NCBI RefSeq assembly: GCF_017830045.1
Contig: NZ_JAEDXU010000013.1
Coordinates: 1-64,000 of the forward strand
Direction: 5' to 3'
DNA from: Enterococcus larvae
GTDB taxonomy: Bacteria > Bacillota > Bacilli > Lactobacillales > Enterococcaceae
DNA length: 64,000 nucleotides
Shown: positions 36,603 through 45,918 of the stretch, piece by piece
How positions within the stretch are numbered: position 1 is the stretch's first letter
Layout: each line of letters starts with the position of its first letter
Program-made: the position numbers and the translations under genes
Notes under the pieces: model-generated
Databases searched by the model: none
What the model was told of the DNA's origin: nothing
What the model saw: only the letters and a program-made list of their open reading frames with translations

Positions 36603-37982
36603 ATGAAAATTGTTGCAATTACCTCTTGTTCTACTGGGATCGCCCATACTTATATGGCTGCTGAAAATCTGGAAATAGCTGCAAAAGAAAAAGGATATGA
36701 GATAAAGGTTGAAACACAGGGATCTATTGGTGCTGAAAATGTTCTGACAGCAGAAGATATTGCTGAAGCAGATGCTGTTGTGATTGCTGCAAGTACAACG
36801 GTCAATAAAGACCGTTTCAACGGAAAACGTCTGGTTGAAGTAGATGTCAACGAAGCAATCAATGCTGGTCCAAATTTACTGGAACGCTCTTTAACTGCAC
36901 CAGTATTTCAAAACAAAGTCTCTGATGGAGAAAAGTTAGAAGCGAAACAACCCGCAAAAGGGATATATAGCCATTTGATGACAGGTGTTTCTTATATGAT
37001 TCCTTTTGTCGTTGCCGGCGGTCTATGTATTGCTTTAGCATTTGCCTTTGGCGGGATCAATGCGGAAGGAGAAATCGCCCAGACGATCAACGAGCTTGGC
37101 GGAATTGCTATGGGTTTGATGTGGCCGATTCTAGGCGGCTATGTAGCATTCTCAATTGCTGATCGCCCAGGGCTGGTACCGGGAATGGTGGCAGGTATGG
37201 TCGCTTCAGGTATGAATGCTGGTTTCCTTGGTGCTTTGCTCGGTGGATTTTTAGCAGGTTACACGATTCTTTTCTTAAAGAAATTCTTGAAGCTTCCTGC
37301 TGCTTTTTCAGGATTACTACCAGTTTTGATTCTGCCGATCCTTTCTGTTTTGATTGTTGGCGGCATTATGAAATTTGTCGTAGGTGTGCCGATTACTGCA
37401 ATCAATGAAGGGATCATGAATTGGCTGAATAGTTTAACAGGGATCAACTCTGTTCTTCTCGGCTTGATTTTGGGTGCAATGATGGCTGTAGATTTGGCAG
37501 GTCCTATAGGAAAAGCAGCTTACTTTTTTGGCGTTGCCTCACTGACGAACTTAGCTGCAGGAGAAACAAGTACAATCATGGCAGCTGTTATGGTTTCAGG
37601 TATGGTTCCTCCTTTAGCAATGGCGCTGTCATCAACAGTTCTAGGAAAACAGCTTTATACAAATGAGGAGCGTGAAGCGGGGAAATCAGCATGGGTACTA
37701 GGCCTTTCCTTTATTTCAGAAGGAGCAATCCCATTTGCAGCAGCGGATCCTCTTCGTGTATTAGGATCAGTAACAATTGGTTCTGCACTCACAGGGGCGC
37801 TTTCGATGCTGTTTAATTGTGGAATTGCCGTTCCACATGGTGGATTCTTCGTATTCTTGATTCCCGGTGCAGTGTCCAATGTTCTCTTTTATATTATTGC
37901 ATTGGCTGTGGGGACAGCTGTTAGCGGATTCTTAGTGACAGCAGTCAAACTAGCTGGTGCAAAGAAGCGTGAACAAGCGTGA
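36603..37982 (+). CDS. PTS fructose-family EIIBC component
   Basis: This 459-residue membrane transporter has an N-terminal EIIB domain (residues 1-~100) with the phosphocysteine C9 in ITSCSTGIAHTYMA. The EIIC domain (from about residue 120) carries several hydrophobic helices and the conserved SEGAIPFAAADPLRV. It takes up and phosphorylates a sugar using the EIIA encoded upstream. An AAAGGAGG SD precedes it. It is located between deoC and two oxidoreductase genes. Confidence 0.92.
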   Translation: MKIVAITSCSTGIAHTYMAAENLEIAAKEKGYEIKVETQGSIGAENVLTAEDIAEADAVVIAASTTVNKDRFNGKRLVEVDVNEAINAGPNLLERSLTAPVFQNKVSDGEKLEAKQPAKGIYSHLMTGVSYMIPFVVAGGLCIALAFAFGGINAEGEIAQTINELGGIAMGLMWPILGGYVAFSIADRPGLVPGMVAGMVASGMNAGFLGALLGGFLAGYTILFLKKFLKLPAAFSGLLPVLILPILSVLIVGGIMKFVVGVPITAINEGIMNWLNSLTGINSVLLGLILGAMMAVDLAGPIGKAAYFFGVASLTNLAAGETSTIMAAVMVSGMVPPLAMALSSTVLGKQLYTNEEREAGKSAWVLGLSFISEGAIPFAAADPLRVLGSVTIGSALTGALSMLFNCGIAVPHGGFFVFLIPGAVSNVLFYIIALAVGTAVSGFLVTAVKLAGAKKREQA

Positions 37983-38013
37983 AAAAGACATTTATGACTT
38001 GGAGGAATAGGAA

Positions 38014-39045
38014 ATGAAGACGATTCGTGTGTGTTTGATAGGTACAGGCAGGGCTGGGCTGATCCATGGCAGGAATATGGCGGCGAAAATTCGAGGCGGG
38101 GAATTGATTGCCTTGTGTGATCCATCCCAAGAAGCGTTGAAGGCAGCTGAAAAAGAGCTGAATGTGACATATACCTATACAGATTATCGACAGGCTTTGA
38201 AGAATACAGAAATTGATGCAGTGATTGTGGTCACACCAACTGTTTATCATAAAGAGATCGTTATTGCAGCAGCAGAAGCGGGGAAACATATTCTATGTGA
38301 GAAGCCGTTAGCAATGGATGAAGCTGAATGTTTAGAAATGATTGCGGCGGCTGAGAGAAATCAAGTGAAGCTGCAGGTGGGATTCATGCGTCGATTTGAT
38401 GAAAGCTTTCAAGAGGCAAAAAGAATCGTTGATTCGGGAGCTATTGGTGAAGTTGTTTTAGTAAAGTCCTTGACTCATGGCCCAAGTGAACCCAAGCCTT
38501 GGATGTATGATATCTCTAAAAGTAATGGACCTATCGGGGAAGTAAACAGTCATGACTTAGATACATTGCGTTGGTTCACAGGTAGTGAAGCGGTGTCTAT
38601 CTATTCAATTGGCGGAAACTTCCGATCGCCGGAAATAAAAGAGGATTATCCTGATTATTATGATACAGTCTCGATGAATTTACAGTTTTTAGATGGGAAA
38701 TTAGGAGCAGTTGATGGTGCTCAGTATGTACAGTATGGTTATGACGCACGTGTAGAGATTCTTGGAACAAACGGCAGTGTATTGATTGGCGACCAAAGCA
38801 AGCACAAGGTAGTGATTGCCAATCGTGAAGGAGAAATCATCCGTCCGGCCATGCATAGCTGGACTTATCTGTTCGCAGATGCCTATGTTGCTGAGGATCA
38901 AGCGTTTATTGATTGTATTTTAGAAGACAGTGAACCATTTGTAACCGGCTATGATGGAATGATGGCAGTAAAGCTGGTACATGCAGGTTTGACTTCGTTA
39001 CTGGAGAAGCGAATTGTCTGGATAGATAAGGAGGAAGCTCAATGA
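38014..39045 (+). CDS. Gfo/Idh/MocA-family oxidoreductase
   Basis: This 343-residue NAD(P)-dependent oxidoreductase of the inositol dehydrogenase/Gfo/Idh/MocA family has the Rossmann loop VCLIGTGRAGLIHG at residues 6-19 and the catalytic EKP at LCEKPLAMDEAE. It is in the same operon as the PTS and deoC. It overlaps the next gene by four bases (ATGA). The most likely role is oxidation or reduction of the imported sugar phosphate or a derived intermediate; the substrate is not evident. Confidence 0.88.
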   Translation: MKTIRVCLIGTGRAGLIHGRNMAAKIRGGELIALCDPSQEALKAAEKELNVTYTYTDYRQALKNTEIDAVIVVTPTVYHKEIVIAAAEAGKHILCEKPLAMDEAECLEMIAAAERNQVKLQVGFMRRFDESFQEAKRIVDSGAIGEVVLVKSLTHGPSEPKPWMYDISKSNGPIGEVNSHDLDTLRWFTGSEAVSIYSIGGNFRSPEIKEDYPDYYDTVSMNLQFLDGKLGAVDGAQYVQYGYDARVEILGTNGSVLIGDQSKHKVVIANREGEIIRPAMHSWTYLFADAYVAEDQAFIDCILEDSEPFVTGYDGMMAVKLVHAGLTSLLEKRIVWIDKEEAQ

Positions 39046-40100
39046 CTCAGGATAAAATGAAAGCAGTCCAACTGCTCGGAAAAGAAAAACTGAAGGTGAA
39101 TGTGGTTTCTAAGCCTGTGATTGCAGATAATGAGATATTGATCAAGGTAAAGGCAGCTTCTATTTGCGGAACAGATGTCCGAATGTATAAAAATGGGTAT
39201 TCAGGTGTGGATGAACAGCATCCGCTGACATTAGGGCACGAAATTGCTGGAGTCATCGAAGAAATCGGTAAACAAGTTAAGGGATACGAAAAAGGAATGC
39301 GTGTGGCTGTGGCTCCCAATATGGGGTGTGGGATCTGTGATCAGTGCGTTAGTGGAAATACACATTTATGTGCTGCTTATGAAGCTTTCGGCATCAATCT
39401 TCCAGGAGGATTTGCTGAATATTTGAAAGTTCCTGAAAAAGCAATACGTCAGGGGAACATTACTATCCTACAGGAAGAAATCAGTTATGAAGAGGCTGCA
39501 CTGATTGAGCCCTTCAGTTGTGTATTCAATGGACAGGAGATTGCAGGTATACATGCAGGAGATACCGTGTTGATTATCGGCTCCGGTCCAATCGGGATCA
39601 TGCATGCCATGCTGGCGTTGAGTAAAGGTGCTGGAAAAGTCATCATGAATGATCTCCAAGAGGAGCGCTTACGAACAGCGAAAAGCTTGGTTCCGGAACT
39701 AGTAATCTTGACGAGTGAGAATCTGGAGCAGAAGATCATGGAGGAGACGAATAAAAATGGCGTTGATCTGTGCATTGTCGCAGCCCCTGCTCCTCAGGCT
39801 CAGGAAGCCAGCTTTAATTATATGGCGATGAATGGACGCCTATTGTTTTTTGGAGGATTACCGAAGGAGAAGGAATATGTCTCCTTAAATACAAACATCC
39901 TTCACTATAAACAATTACGAGTGTATGGTTGTACCAGAGCCAGCCTTCATGGCTACCGTACATCTGAAAAGCTGATTGCCAGCGGTAGAATCCCAGTTGT
40001 ACAATTGATCACTGAACGCTACACGATCGATCAGTTTACCCAAGCGCTGGATAATGCACAGCAAGCAGTAGGACTCAAAAATGTGATTGTTTTTGACTAA
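39042..40100 (+). CDS. Zinc-dependent medium-chain alcohol/polyol dehydrogenase
   Basis: This 352-residue MDR-family dehydrogenase resembles sorbitol/threonine dehydrogenases. The catalytic zinc ligands are C42 and H66-E67 (GHEIAG). The structural zinc site is C96, C99, C102 and C110. The NAD-binding loop GSGPIGIMHA is intact. It overlaps the Gfo/Idh gene by four bases, so it is coupled. It is the last gene of the deoC-PTS operon and is followed by a terminator. It probably interconverts a hydroxyl and keto group of the substrate sugar. Confidence 0.9.
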   Translation: MTQDKMKAVQLLGKEKLKVNVVSKPVIADNEILIKVKAASICGTDVRMYKNGYSGVDEQHPLTLGHEIAGVIEEIGKQVKGYEKGMRVAVAPNMGCGICDQCVSGNTHLCAAYEAFGINLPGGFAEYLKVPEKAIRQGNITILQEEISYEEAALIEPFSCVFNGQEIAGIHAGDTVLIIGSGPIGIMHAMLALSKGAGKVIMNDLQEERLRTAKSLVPELVILTSENLEQKIMEETNKNGVDLCIVAAPAPQAQEASFNYMAMNGRLLFFGGLPKEKEYVSLNTNILHYKQLRVYGCTRASLHGYRTSEKLIASGRIPVVQLITERYTIDQFTQALDNAQQAVGLKNVIVFD

Positions 40101-40101
40101 A

Positions 40102-40158
40102 AGAGAGAGAATAACACCGTCTATTAGAAATGGAAATAGACGGTGTTATTATCTCTTT
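40102..40158 (+). terminator. Terminator of the deoC-PTS operon
   Basis: A ~20-bp stem (AGAGAATAACACCGTCTATT with AATAGACGGTGTTATTATCTCT) has a short loop and ends in TTT. It may work in both directions. Confidence 0.85.
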
Positions 40159-40283
40159 AGATTACAAATTTTAATGAAAAATAAAAGCTGTTTTTATGTG
40201 AAAATAGCAATATTGTATTTACTTCTGGCTCTTTTTTTTGTACTCTTAAAGTGAGTTTATTTTTTGTTTGAGGAGGTACAAGG

Positions 40284-42017
40284 GTGTCCTATCAAGAAAT
40301 GATATTTCTTTTTCTCGGAGGGTTGGGGATTTTCCTTTTCGGGATGAAGTATATGGGGGATGGTCTGCAAAAAACAGCAGGTGATTCCTTAAGAGAGATT
40401 CTGAATACGTTTACTTCTACACCGTTACGATCGGTATTGGCGGGATTGATCGTTACTGCAATTATTCAATCAAGTTCTGGTACAACAGTTTTGACTGTCG
40501 GACTGGTAAGTGTAGGCTTCATGTCGCTGCGACAGGCGATTGGTGTTATCATGGGGGCGAATGTAGGAACAACTGTAACAGCGTTCATCATTGGATTTAA
40601 TCTGAGCGCGTATGCATTGCCGATCATGGGTGTTGGTTCCATCATGCTTTTCTTCTTCAAGCGTGAAAAAATCAATAATATTGGTCAAATTATTTTTGGA
40701 TTCGGCTGTTTGTTTTATGGCTTGAATTTGATGGGGAGCGGTATGGCACCACTGCAGGAGCTGCCGCAATTCGCAGACTTAATGGTAGATGTTTCACACC
40801 AGCCGATTTTAGGTGTTGGGATCGGAACATTACTGACGATGGTATTGCAGAGCTCAAGTGCGACAATTGGGATTTTACAGCAATTATATACACAAGGAAG
40901 CTTAGCGATCGGTGCAGCCTTGCCGATTCTTTTTGGGGATAATATTGGAACAACAATAACAGCTGTTATTGCTGCGCTTGGAACAAGTGTGGCTGCGAAG
41001 AGAACAGCTGCGTCTCATGTTGTTTTCAACTTGGTTGGAGCAATTATTTTCACGATTCTGCTTTCGCCGTTTACCTCAGTTGTTGTTGCTGTATCCAATA
41101 CATTTGGTTTGAATCCTGCGATGCAGATTGCCGTCGCTCATGGGATGTTCAATGTGGCGAACCTGATGATCCAATTCTGGTTTATTGATAAAATCGAGTT
41201 GTTAGTAAGAAAGATTATTCCTGGGAAAGACAGAGAGGGTATCGACTTCAAACCGTCTAATTTGAATGAATCGATCATCCAAAATTCTCCAACCGTCGCA
41301 TTGAATCAAGCAAAAATCGAATTGCTTCAGATGGGAGAGTATGTTGTTGGCGCATATGAAGCAACAAGTGCTTTTTATGAGAAACAAGATAAAGTAGATC
41401 GTGAGAATGCAGACCAATATGAGACTGCAATCAATGATATGGATAACCGTCTGACAGAATATTTGGTACAATTGTCATCAGCAGAATTATCGATTGCTGA
41501 GAGTTATGAACAGACGATGATGCTGGAACTGACAAAGGATTTGGAACGGATCGGCGATCACTGTCGAAATATCGTTGGTTACATTGATGAAGCGATTCGG
41601 ACTGAAAAGAAGCAAAAAGCGAAAGATAAAAAAGAAGGCAAGACATCTGATCGTACAACCTTGATTGTATCAGATGAAGATTTGCTTGAGCTGTTTAAAA
41701 AAGTAGCTAAGAATATCAAAGACTCTTTGATTGCTTTTGAAAATGATGATAAAGAGATTGCCGCTCATATTTTAGAACGTGAGGAAGAGATTGATGAAAT
41801 GGTCAAACATCTTCGGAAGAAATATATCTCAATCATGAACAGTGGTAAAGGGCGCGCAGCAGACGGCATCCTGTTTATCGATACGGCTTCAAATCTGGAG
41901 CGTATGAGTGACCGAACAATTCATATGGCGAAGTATGTTCTGGGTGAGCGTTATGGAACAGAAACAATCACTGTAGAGCAGTCTGTGAACCCAATCATTC
42001 AAGAGGCTTTGGATTAG
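40284..42017 (+). CDS. Na/Pi cotransporter family protein with PhoU-like domain
   Basis: This 577-residue membrane protein of the NptA/PNaS family has two inverted Na/Pi transporter repeats, each with the QSSS-type motif (IIQSSSGTT at about residues 60-68; LQSSSATIG at about 188-196). The C-terminal third is soluble and PhoU-like (TKDLERIGDHCRNI, SNLERMSDRTIHMAKY). It probably imports phosphate with sodium. It starts at GTG 40284 behind GAGGAGG. It stands alone between intergenic regions. Confidence 0.92.
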   Translation: MSYQEMIFLFLGGLGIFLFGMKYMGDGLQKTAGDSLREILNTFTSTPLRSVLAGLIVTAIIQSSSGTTVLTVGLVSVGFMSLRQAIGVIMGANVGTTVTAFIIGFNLSAYALPIMGVGSIMLFFFKREKINNIGQIIFGFGCLFYGLNLMGSGMAPLQELPQFADLMVDVSHQPILGVGIGTLLTMVLQSSSATIGILQQLYTQGSLAIGAALPILFGDNIGTTITAVIAALGTSVAAKRTAASHVVFNLVGAIIFTILLSPFTSVVVAVSNTFGLNPAMQIAVAHGMFNVANLMIQFWFIDKIELLVRKIIPGKDREGIDFKPSNLNESIIQNSPTVALNQAKIELLQMGEYVVGAYEATSAFYEKQDKVDRENADQYETAINDMDNRLTEYLVQLSSAELSIAESYEQTMMLELTKDLERIGDHCRNIVGYIDEAIRTEKKQKAKDKKEGKTSDRTTLIVSDEDLLELFKKVAKNIKDSLIAFENDDKEIAAHILEREEEIDEMVKHLRKKYISIMNSGKGRAADGILFIDTASNLERMSDRTIHMAKYVLGERYGTETITVEQSVNPIIQEALD

Positions 42018-42120
42018 TTTAAAGTAGTTGTAAGTGGTAGTAAGGGCTCAGCAGTAGTGATTGCTTTTTTTACAATATATGTCTGAGCTATTTTTAGAAC
42101 AGGGTTTATTTTGAGTTTAA

Positions 42121-42156
42121 GGAGTTGCGGCATATTCATGTCTCAGCTCCTTTTTT
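42121..42156 (+). terminator. Terminator after the Na/Pi cotransporter gene
   Basis: GGAGTTG (42121-42127) pairs with CAGCTCC (42144-42150, one G-U), followed by T6. Confidence 0.7.
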
Positions 42157-42229
42157 AACAACGAAAAATGACAGGCTCCTGCTTTTTTAGAAGTGAATCA
42201 GGAGAAAACATAGAATTGGAGTGAATCGT

Positions 42230-43090
42230 ATGGAATGGATCAATAAATTAGAAGAATCATTGGCTTACATAGAAGAACATTTGACAGAGAATATCGATTA
42301 TAAAAAATTAGGAAGGATCGCCAACTGCTCGGAGTACCACTACCAACGAGTATTTTCTTATATGGTAGGAGTTCCTTTGTCGGAATATATCCGAAGAAGG
42401 AGAATATCTTTGGCAGGAGTTGAGCTGCAGCATGGGGGGAAAGTGATAGATGTTGCTGTGAAATATGGTTACGAATCACCAAATTCTTTTACCCGAGCGT
42501 TTAAAAACATTCATGGAATCACTCCTTCTCAAGCGCAAAAGGAAGGGGTTGCTCTAAAATCCTACCCTCGCATCAAATTTCAAATTTCCATCAAGGGAGA
42601 TGTTGAGATGGAGTATCGTGTAGAGACAAAATCAGCGTTTCGAATAATTGGGGCCGCAATCCCTATGTCTAAAGAGATAGAAACGAATTTTAAGGAAATT
42701 CCTGCATTTTGGGCAAAGACAGCCAAGGATGGTACGCTGGCAAAGCTGTTTCCGGTGATGAATCATGAGATCGAAGGAGTGATGGGAATCAGTGCCGGAT
42801 TTACCAAGGAAGAAGAGAAGCCAACTTATTATATTGCTGTGACCAGTGATGATCCTGTACCGGAGGGCTTTTCTGAGTACCAGATTGATGGCTATACATG
42901 GGCGATTTTTTCCGGAAGTGGTCCAATGCCTCACTCTATTCAGGAGCTGGAAAAACGAATCGTTACAGACTGGCTGCCTAGCTCCGGTTATGAATATGCA
43001 AATGGACCGGATATTGAACTGTATTTAGAACCTGATCCGATGAAGGCGGTTTTTGAGGTTTGGGTGCCGGTGGTAAAATCTGAAGGGTGA
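42230..43090 (+). CDS. AraC-family regulator with GyrI-like effector domain
   Basis: This 286-residue regulator has two N-terminal AraC-type helix-turn-helix motifs (about residues 1-105; IANCSEYHYQRVFSYMVG and VAVKYGYESPNSFTRAFKNIHGITPSQ). A GyrI-like small-molecule domain follows (about 125-285), including a YIAVTSDDPVPEGF stretch. The architecture is that of Rob/SoxS-type multidrug or stress regulators. GTG 42221 is in frame, but GGAG (42218-42221) fits ATG 42230. The target is unknown; no transporter gene is adjacent. Confidence 0.88.
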   Translation: MEWINKLEESLAYIEEHLTENIDYKKLGRIANCSEYHYQRVFSYMVGVPLSEYIRRRRISLAGVELQHGGKVIDVAVKYGYESPNSFTRAFKNIHGITPSQAQKEGVALKSYPRIKFQISIKGDVEMEYRVETKSAFRIIGAAIPMSKEIETNFKEIPAFWAKTAKDGTLAKLFPVMNHEIEGVMGISAGFTKEEEKPTYYIAVTSDDPVPEGFSEYQIDGYTWAIFSGSGPMPHSIQELEKRIVTDWLPSSGYEYANGPDIELYLEPDPMKAVFEVWVPVVKSEG

Positions 43091-43289
43091 GTGTGTATTC
43101 TGGGTGCGTATCCCTTATATAGAAATGCCTTGAAGCTGCAACGTATTTCAAAAATCAGCTGTCAGTGTATTTATTTCTTTTGTATTTTCAGAGGATTTAA
43201 AACTTTTTTATAAACCTGTCATTTTTTACTACTTAGAAGGCGGGCAATCCGATATAATGAGAGGTATCAATTAAAGTGAGGAAACAGTC

Positions 43290-44204
43290 ATGAAATCAAC
43301 GTATTGTCTATCTTCAGATAAAAAAACAGAGCTTCATCTAGTAAGTTGGGAGCCGATAGAGACTCCAAGAGGCGTGATTCAGATCATTCACGGAATGGCT
43401 GAATATATTGAACGTTACAATAGCTTTGCGGAGTACTTATCAAGTCTAGGGTACTTGGTTGTTGGTCATGACCATCTGGGACATGGAAAATCAGTGGATC
43501 AGCTTGACCCTCAGCATGGTTATTTCGGTAAAGGAGAAACGGCACAGCATGTGATCGAAGATATTGAAGTAGTGAGAGACGCAACAGCTGAACAGTATCC
43601 GTCGCTGCCCTATTTCATGTTAGGGCATAGTATGGGATCGTTTGCGCTACGCTGTTATCTGCAAAAATACAATAGAACTATTTCCGGTGCAGTACTTATG
43701 GGAACCGGAGCAGGTGCAGCAATCATTCCGACAGCACTATCGATCACAGCGGGTTTGAATAAACTGCAGCCTAAAAAGGTCAACCATTTACTTGATGAAT
43801 TGGCTTTTGGTTCGTTTAGCAAGAAATTTCCAGAGCCGGGGCGTTTTAATTGGCTAAGTAAGAATCAGGAAAATATCCGCAGCTACGAAGAAGATGAGCT
43901 GACCGGCTTTACTTTCACAAACAATGGGTTTCATACCTTGTTTCAATTGATCCATGGAGCGAATAAAAAAGGTTGGGCAGACTCGATTGCAGAGGTACTG
44001 CCAATTCTGGTGATCAGTGGTGAACAAGACCCAGTAGGCGGCTATGGCAAAGGGGTTAGAAAGACAGCGAAAGCATTGAATGACTCAGGTGTGAAGGATG
44101 TTTCACTGGTATTGTTCGCCGAGCTGAGACATGAGCTATTGTTTGAGGATGAGAAGCAGCAGGTATATGAAAAAATCGGCAGTTGGCTGGAAAGGCATCT
44201 GTAA
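43290..44204 (+). CDS. Alpha/beta hydrolase (lysophospholipase/monoglyceride-lipase type)
   Basis: This 304-residue serine hydrolase has an alpha/beta fold. The nucleophile is S114 in GHSMGS. The oxyanion loop HGMAEYIERY (about residue 34) and GHDHLGHGKS are typical of the lysophospholipase/monoacylglycerol lipase group. The histidine is in LRHELLFE near the end. A TATAAT at 43253-43258 probably belongs to its promoter. It is monocistronic. The physiological ester is not known. Confidence 0.9.
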   Translation: MKSTYCLSSDKKTELHLVSWEPIETPRGVIQIIHGMAEYIERYNSFAEYLSSLGYLVVGHDHLGHGKSVDQLDPQHGYFGKGETAQHVIEDIEVVRDATAEQYPSLPYFMLGHSMGSFALRCYLQKYNRTISGAVLMGTGAGAAIIPTALSITAGLNKLQPKKVNHLLDELAFGSFSKKFPEPGRFNWLSKNQENIRSYEEDELTGFTFTNNGFHTLFQLIHGANKKGWADSIAEVLPILVISGEQDPVGGYGKGVRKTAKALNDSGVKDVSLVLFAELRHELLFEDEKQQVYEKIGSWLERHL

Positions 44205-44419
44205 TAGCGTGCATCATCTGAAAATAAAATATGGGCCTATGACTTTTATTGCCATTTACGCGTTTTTTTTATAAACTTAAGAGATATTGAATAGCTATGA
44301 ATCTTGTTAAATAAATGGACGAGTATCATTATTCCATAGAATAGTTTAACAGGTTTTGGATAGTAAAAAGTGAAGGGACGAGATTGACGGAAAAACTCAT
44401 TCGGGTGTGACGGAAAGAT

Positions 44420-44956
44420 ATGGAAAAGAAAAAAATCAGAACATTGGGTTTAGCCAATTTAAATTGGCTGTATAGAAATGAAGAACTTAAAGCAGCCAAG
44501 GAGCAGCAGATCATCCAGCAGTTATTTGCAGATGAATACTGGCTGGCCGCAAAGACGATTGGGGTCGTCAAGGCGCTGCCGTTTGAATTCGATACATTGC
44601 CTGTGATTGGAAAGGCATGGTCTGAGGGAAAACAGGTGACGGTGCCGAAGGTAGAAAACGGCTGGATGGGGTTTCATCAAATCACGCCGGAATCACTATT
44701 TGTTCGTTCTTCCTTTGGTGTGGAGGAACCGGCTGAAAAACAGGAGACCGCTTTAGCGGAAATCGACCTGTTGATTGTTCCAGGGGTGGTATTTACAGTT
44801 GAAGGCTTTAGAGTAGGCTTTGGCGGTGGGTACTATGACCGAGTGTTGGAGAATTTCAAGGGGAATAGCTGTAGTTTGGTATTTAGTGAACAAATTCAGG
44901 AATGCTGGGAAGCGGAAGCTTTTGACCAGCAGATAAACAAACTGTTTATCAAATAA
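44420..44956 (+). CDS. 5-formyltetrahydrofolate cyclo-ligase
   Basis: This 178-residue enzyme converts 5-formyl-THF to 5,10-methenyl-THF using ATP. The conserved GFRVGFGGGYYDRVL (about residues 132-146) binds ATP and folate. The N-terminal Arg/Lys-rich segment is less typical. The SD is weak (CGGAAAG). It begins a cluster with the rhomboid gene, yqgQ and glcK, the same arrangement as yqgN-yqgP-yqgQ-yqgR in Bacillus. Confidence 0.9.
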   Translation: MEKKKIRTLGLANLNWLYRNEELKAAKEQQIIQQLFADEYWLAAKTIGVVKALPFEFDTLPVIGKAWSEGKQVTVPKVENGWMGFHQITPESLFVRSSFGVEEPAEKQETALAEIDLLIVPGVVFTVEGFRVGFGGGYYDRVLENFKGNSCSLVFSEQIQECWEAEAFDQQINKLFIK

Positions 44957-44966
44957 GGAGGATTTG

Positions 44967-45668
44967 ATGGATTATCAAACAAAGATGAAGGCAAAGAGGC
45001 TGATGAATCAGCCAATCATTACGTATATATTATTAGGGATCACGACGATCGTGTTTCTGGGGATGGAGGTCTCCGGAGGATCAGAGAGTACAATGGTCTT
45101 GCTGAACTGGGGAGCGATGTCCAAACGAATGATTGTCGAATATCATGAATTTTGGCGTTTCTTCACTCCGATGTTTCTACATATTGGCTGGATGCATTTT
45201 ATATTGAATATGGTTACACTTTATTATGTGGGTGCTCAGGTAGAAAATGTGTATGGTCATTGGCGATATCTCGCTATTTATCTATTGAGTGGTGTTGCGG
45301 GGAATCTGCTAAGCTTCTCTTTAGGCGCATCAAATGGCATTTCGGCAGGTGCAAGTACAGCGATTTTTGGTCTGTTTGGAGCCTTCATTATTCTAGGCAG
45401 GCATTTTAGAAATAATCCGGCTATTACTTTCATGGTACAGCGGTATGCAACATTTATTGGAATCAATTTGATATTCAATCTATTCAGCAGCTCTGTGGAC
45501 ATCCTAGGACATATCGGCGGCTTGATCGGCGGCCTTTTAGCAGCAACGTTTCTAGCAGTGCCGAAGCAGTCGGAAAAGTTCAATATCCATGAACGAATCA
45601 TCTCCGGAATGATTTTTGTATTTATTCTGGTTGTTTGCTTCTTCTTAGGTTTTAAAAATTATGTTTAA
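44967..45668 (+). CDS. Rhomboid family intramembrane serine protease
   Basis: This 233-residue membrane protein has six or seven predicted helices. The catalytic dyad is S130 in SAGASTAIFG and H182 in GHIGGLIGG. The motif reads GAST rather than the common GxSG. The structural WMHFILNM and HW-R elements are present. The frame opens at TTG 44964, but ATG 44967 is better placed after AAGGAGG. It would cleave membrane-embedded substrates; none can be named. Confidence 0.92.
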   Translation: MDYQTKMKAKRLMNQPIITYILLGITTIVFLGMEVSGGSESTMVLLNWGAMSKRMIVEYHEFWRFFTPMFLHIGWMHFILNMVTLYYVGAQVENVYGHWRYLAIYLLSGVAGNLLSFSLGASNGISAGASTAIFGLFGAFIILGRHFRNNPAITFMVQRYATFIGINLIFNLFSSSVDILGHIGGLIGGLLAATFLAVPKQSEKFNIHERIISGMIFVFILVVCFFLGFKNYV

Positions 45669-45698
45669 ATTGTATAATGATAAGGAAGTGCTTGGATC

Positions 45699-45917
45699 TT
45701 GGAAACGTTATATGATGTTCAGCAGCTGTTCAAAAGGTTTGGGATGTACATTTATGTCGGCGCCAGAATCTATGATATTGAATTGATGATGATCGAATTG
45801 AAGAATCTCTACGATGGCCAGTTGATTGATAAAGAGACCTATCTTCATGCCAGACGTATTCTGAATAGAGAGCACAGAATCGAAGAAAACAGGATGACAG
45901 AGAAAGGGATCGAATGA
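45699..45917 (+). CDS. yqgQ: YqgQ family protein (DUF910)
   Basis: This 72-residue protein of the YqgQ family (METLYDVQQLFKRFGMYIYVG at the N terminus) has a three-helix fold in known structures and no established function. It starts at TTG 45699 behind AAGGAAG. It lies immediately before glcK with one base between stop and start, matching the yqgQ-glcK pair of Bacillus. Confidence 0.9.
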   Translation: METLYDVQQLFKRFGMYIYVGARIYDIELMMIELKNLYDGQLIDKETYLHARRILNREHRIEENRMTEKGIE

Positions 45918-45918
45918 A

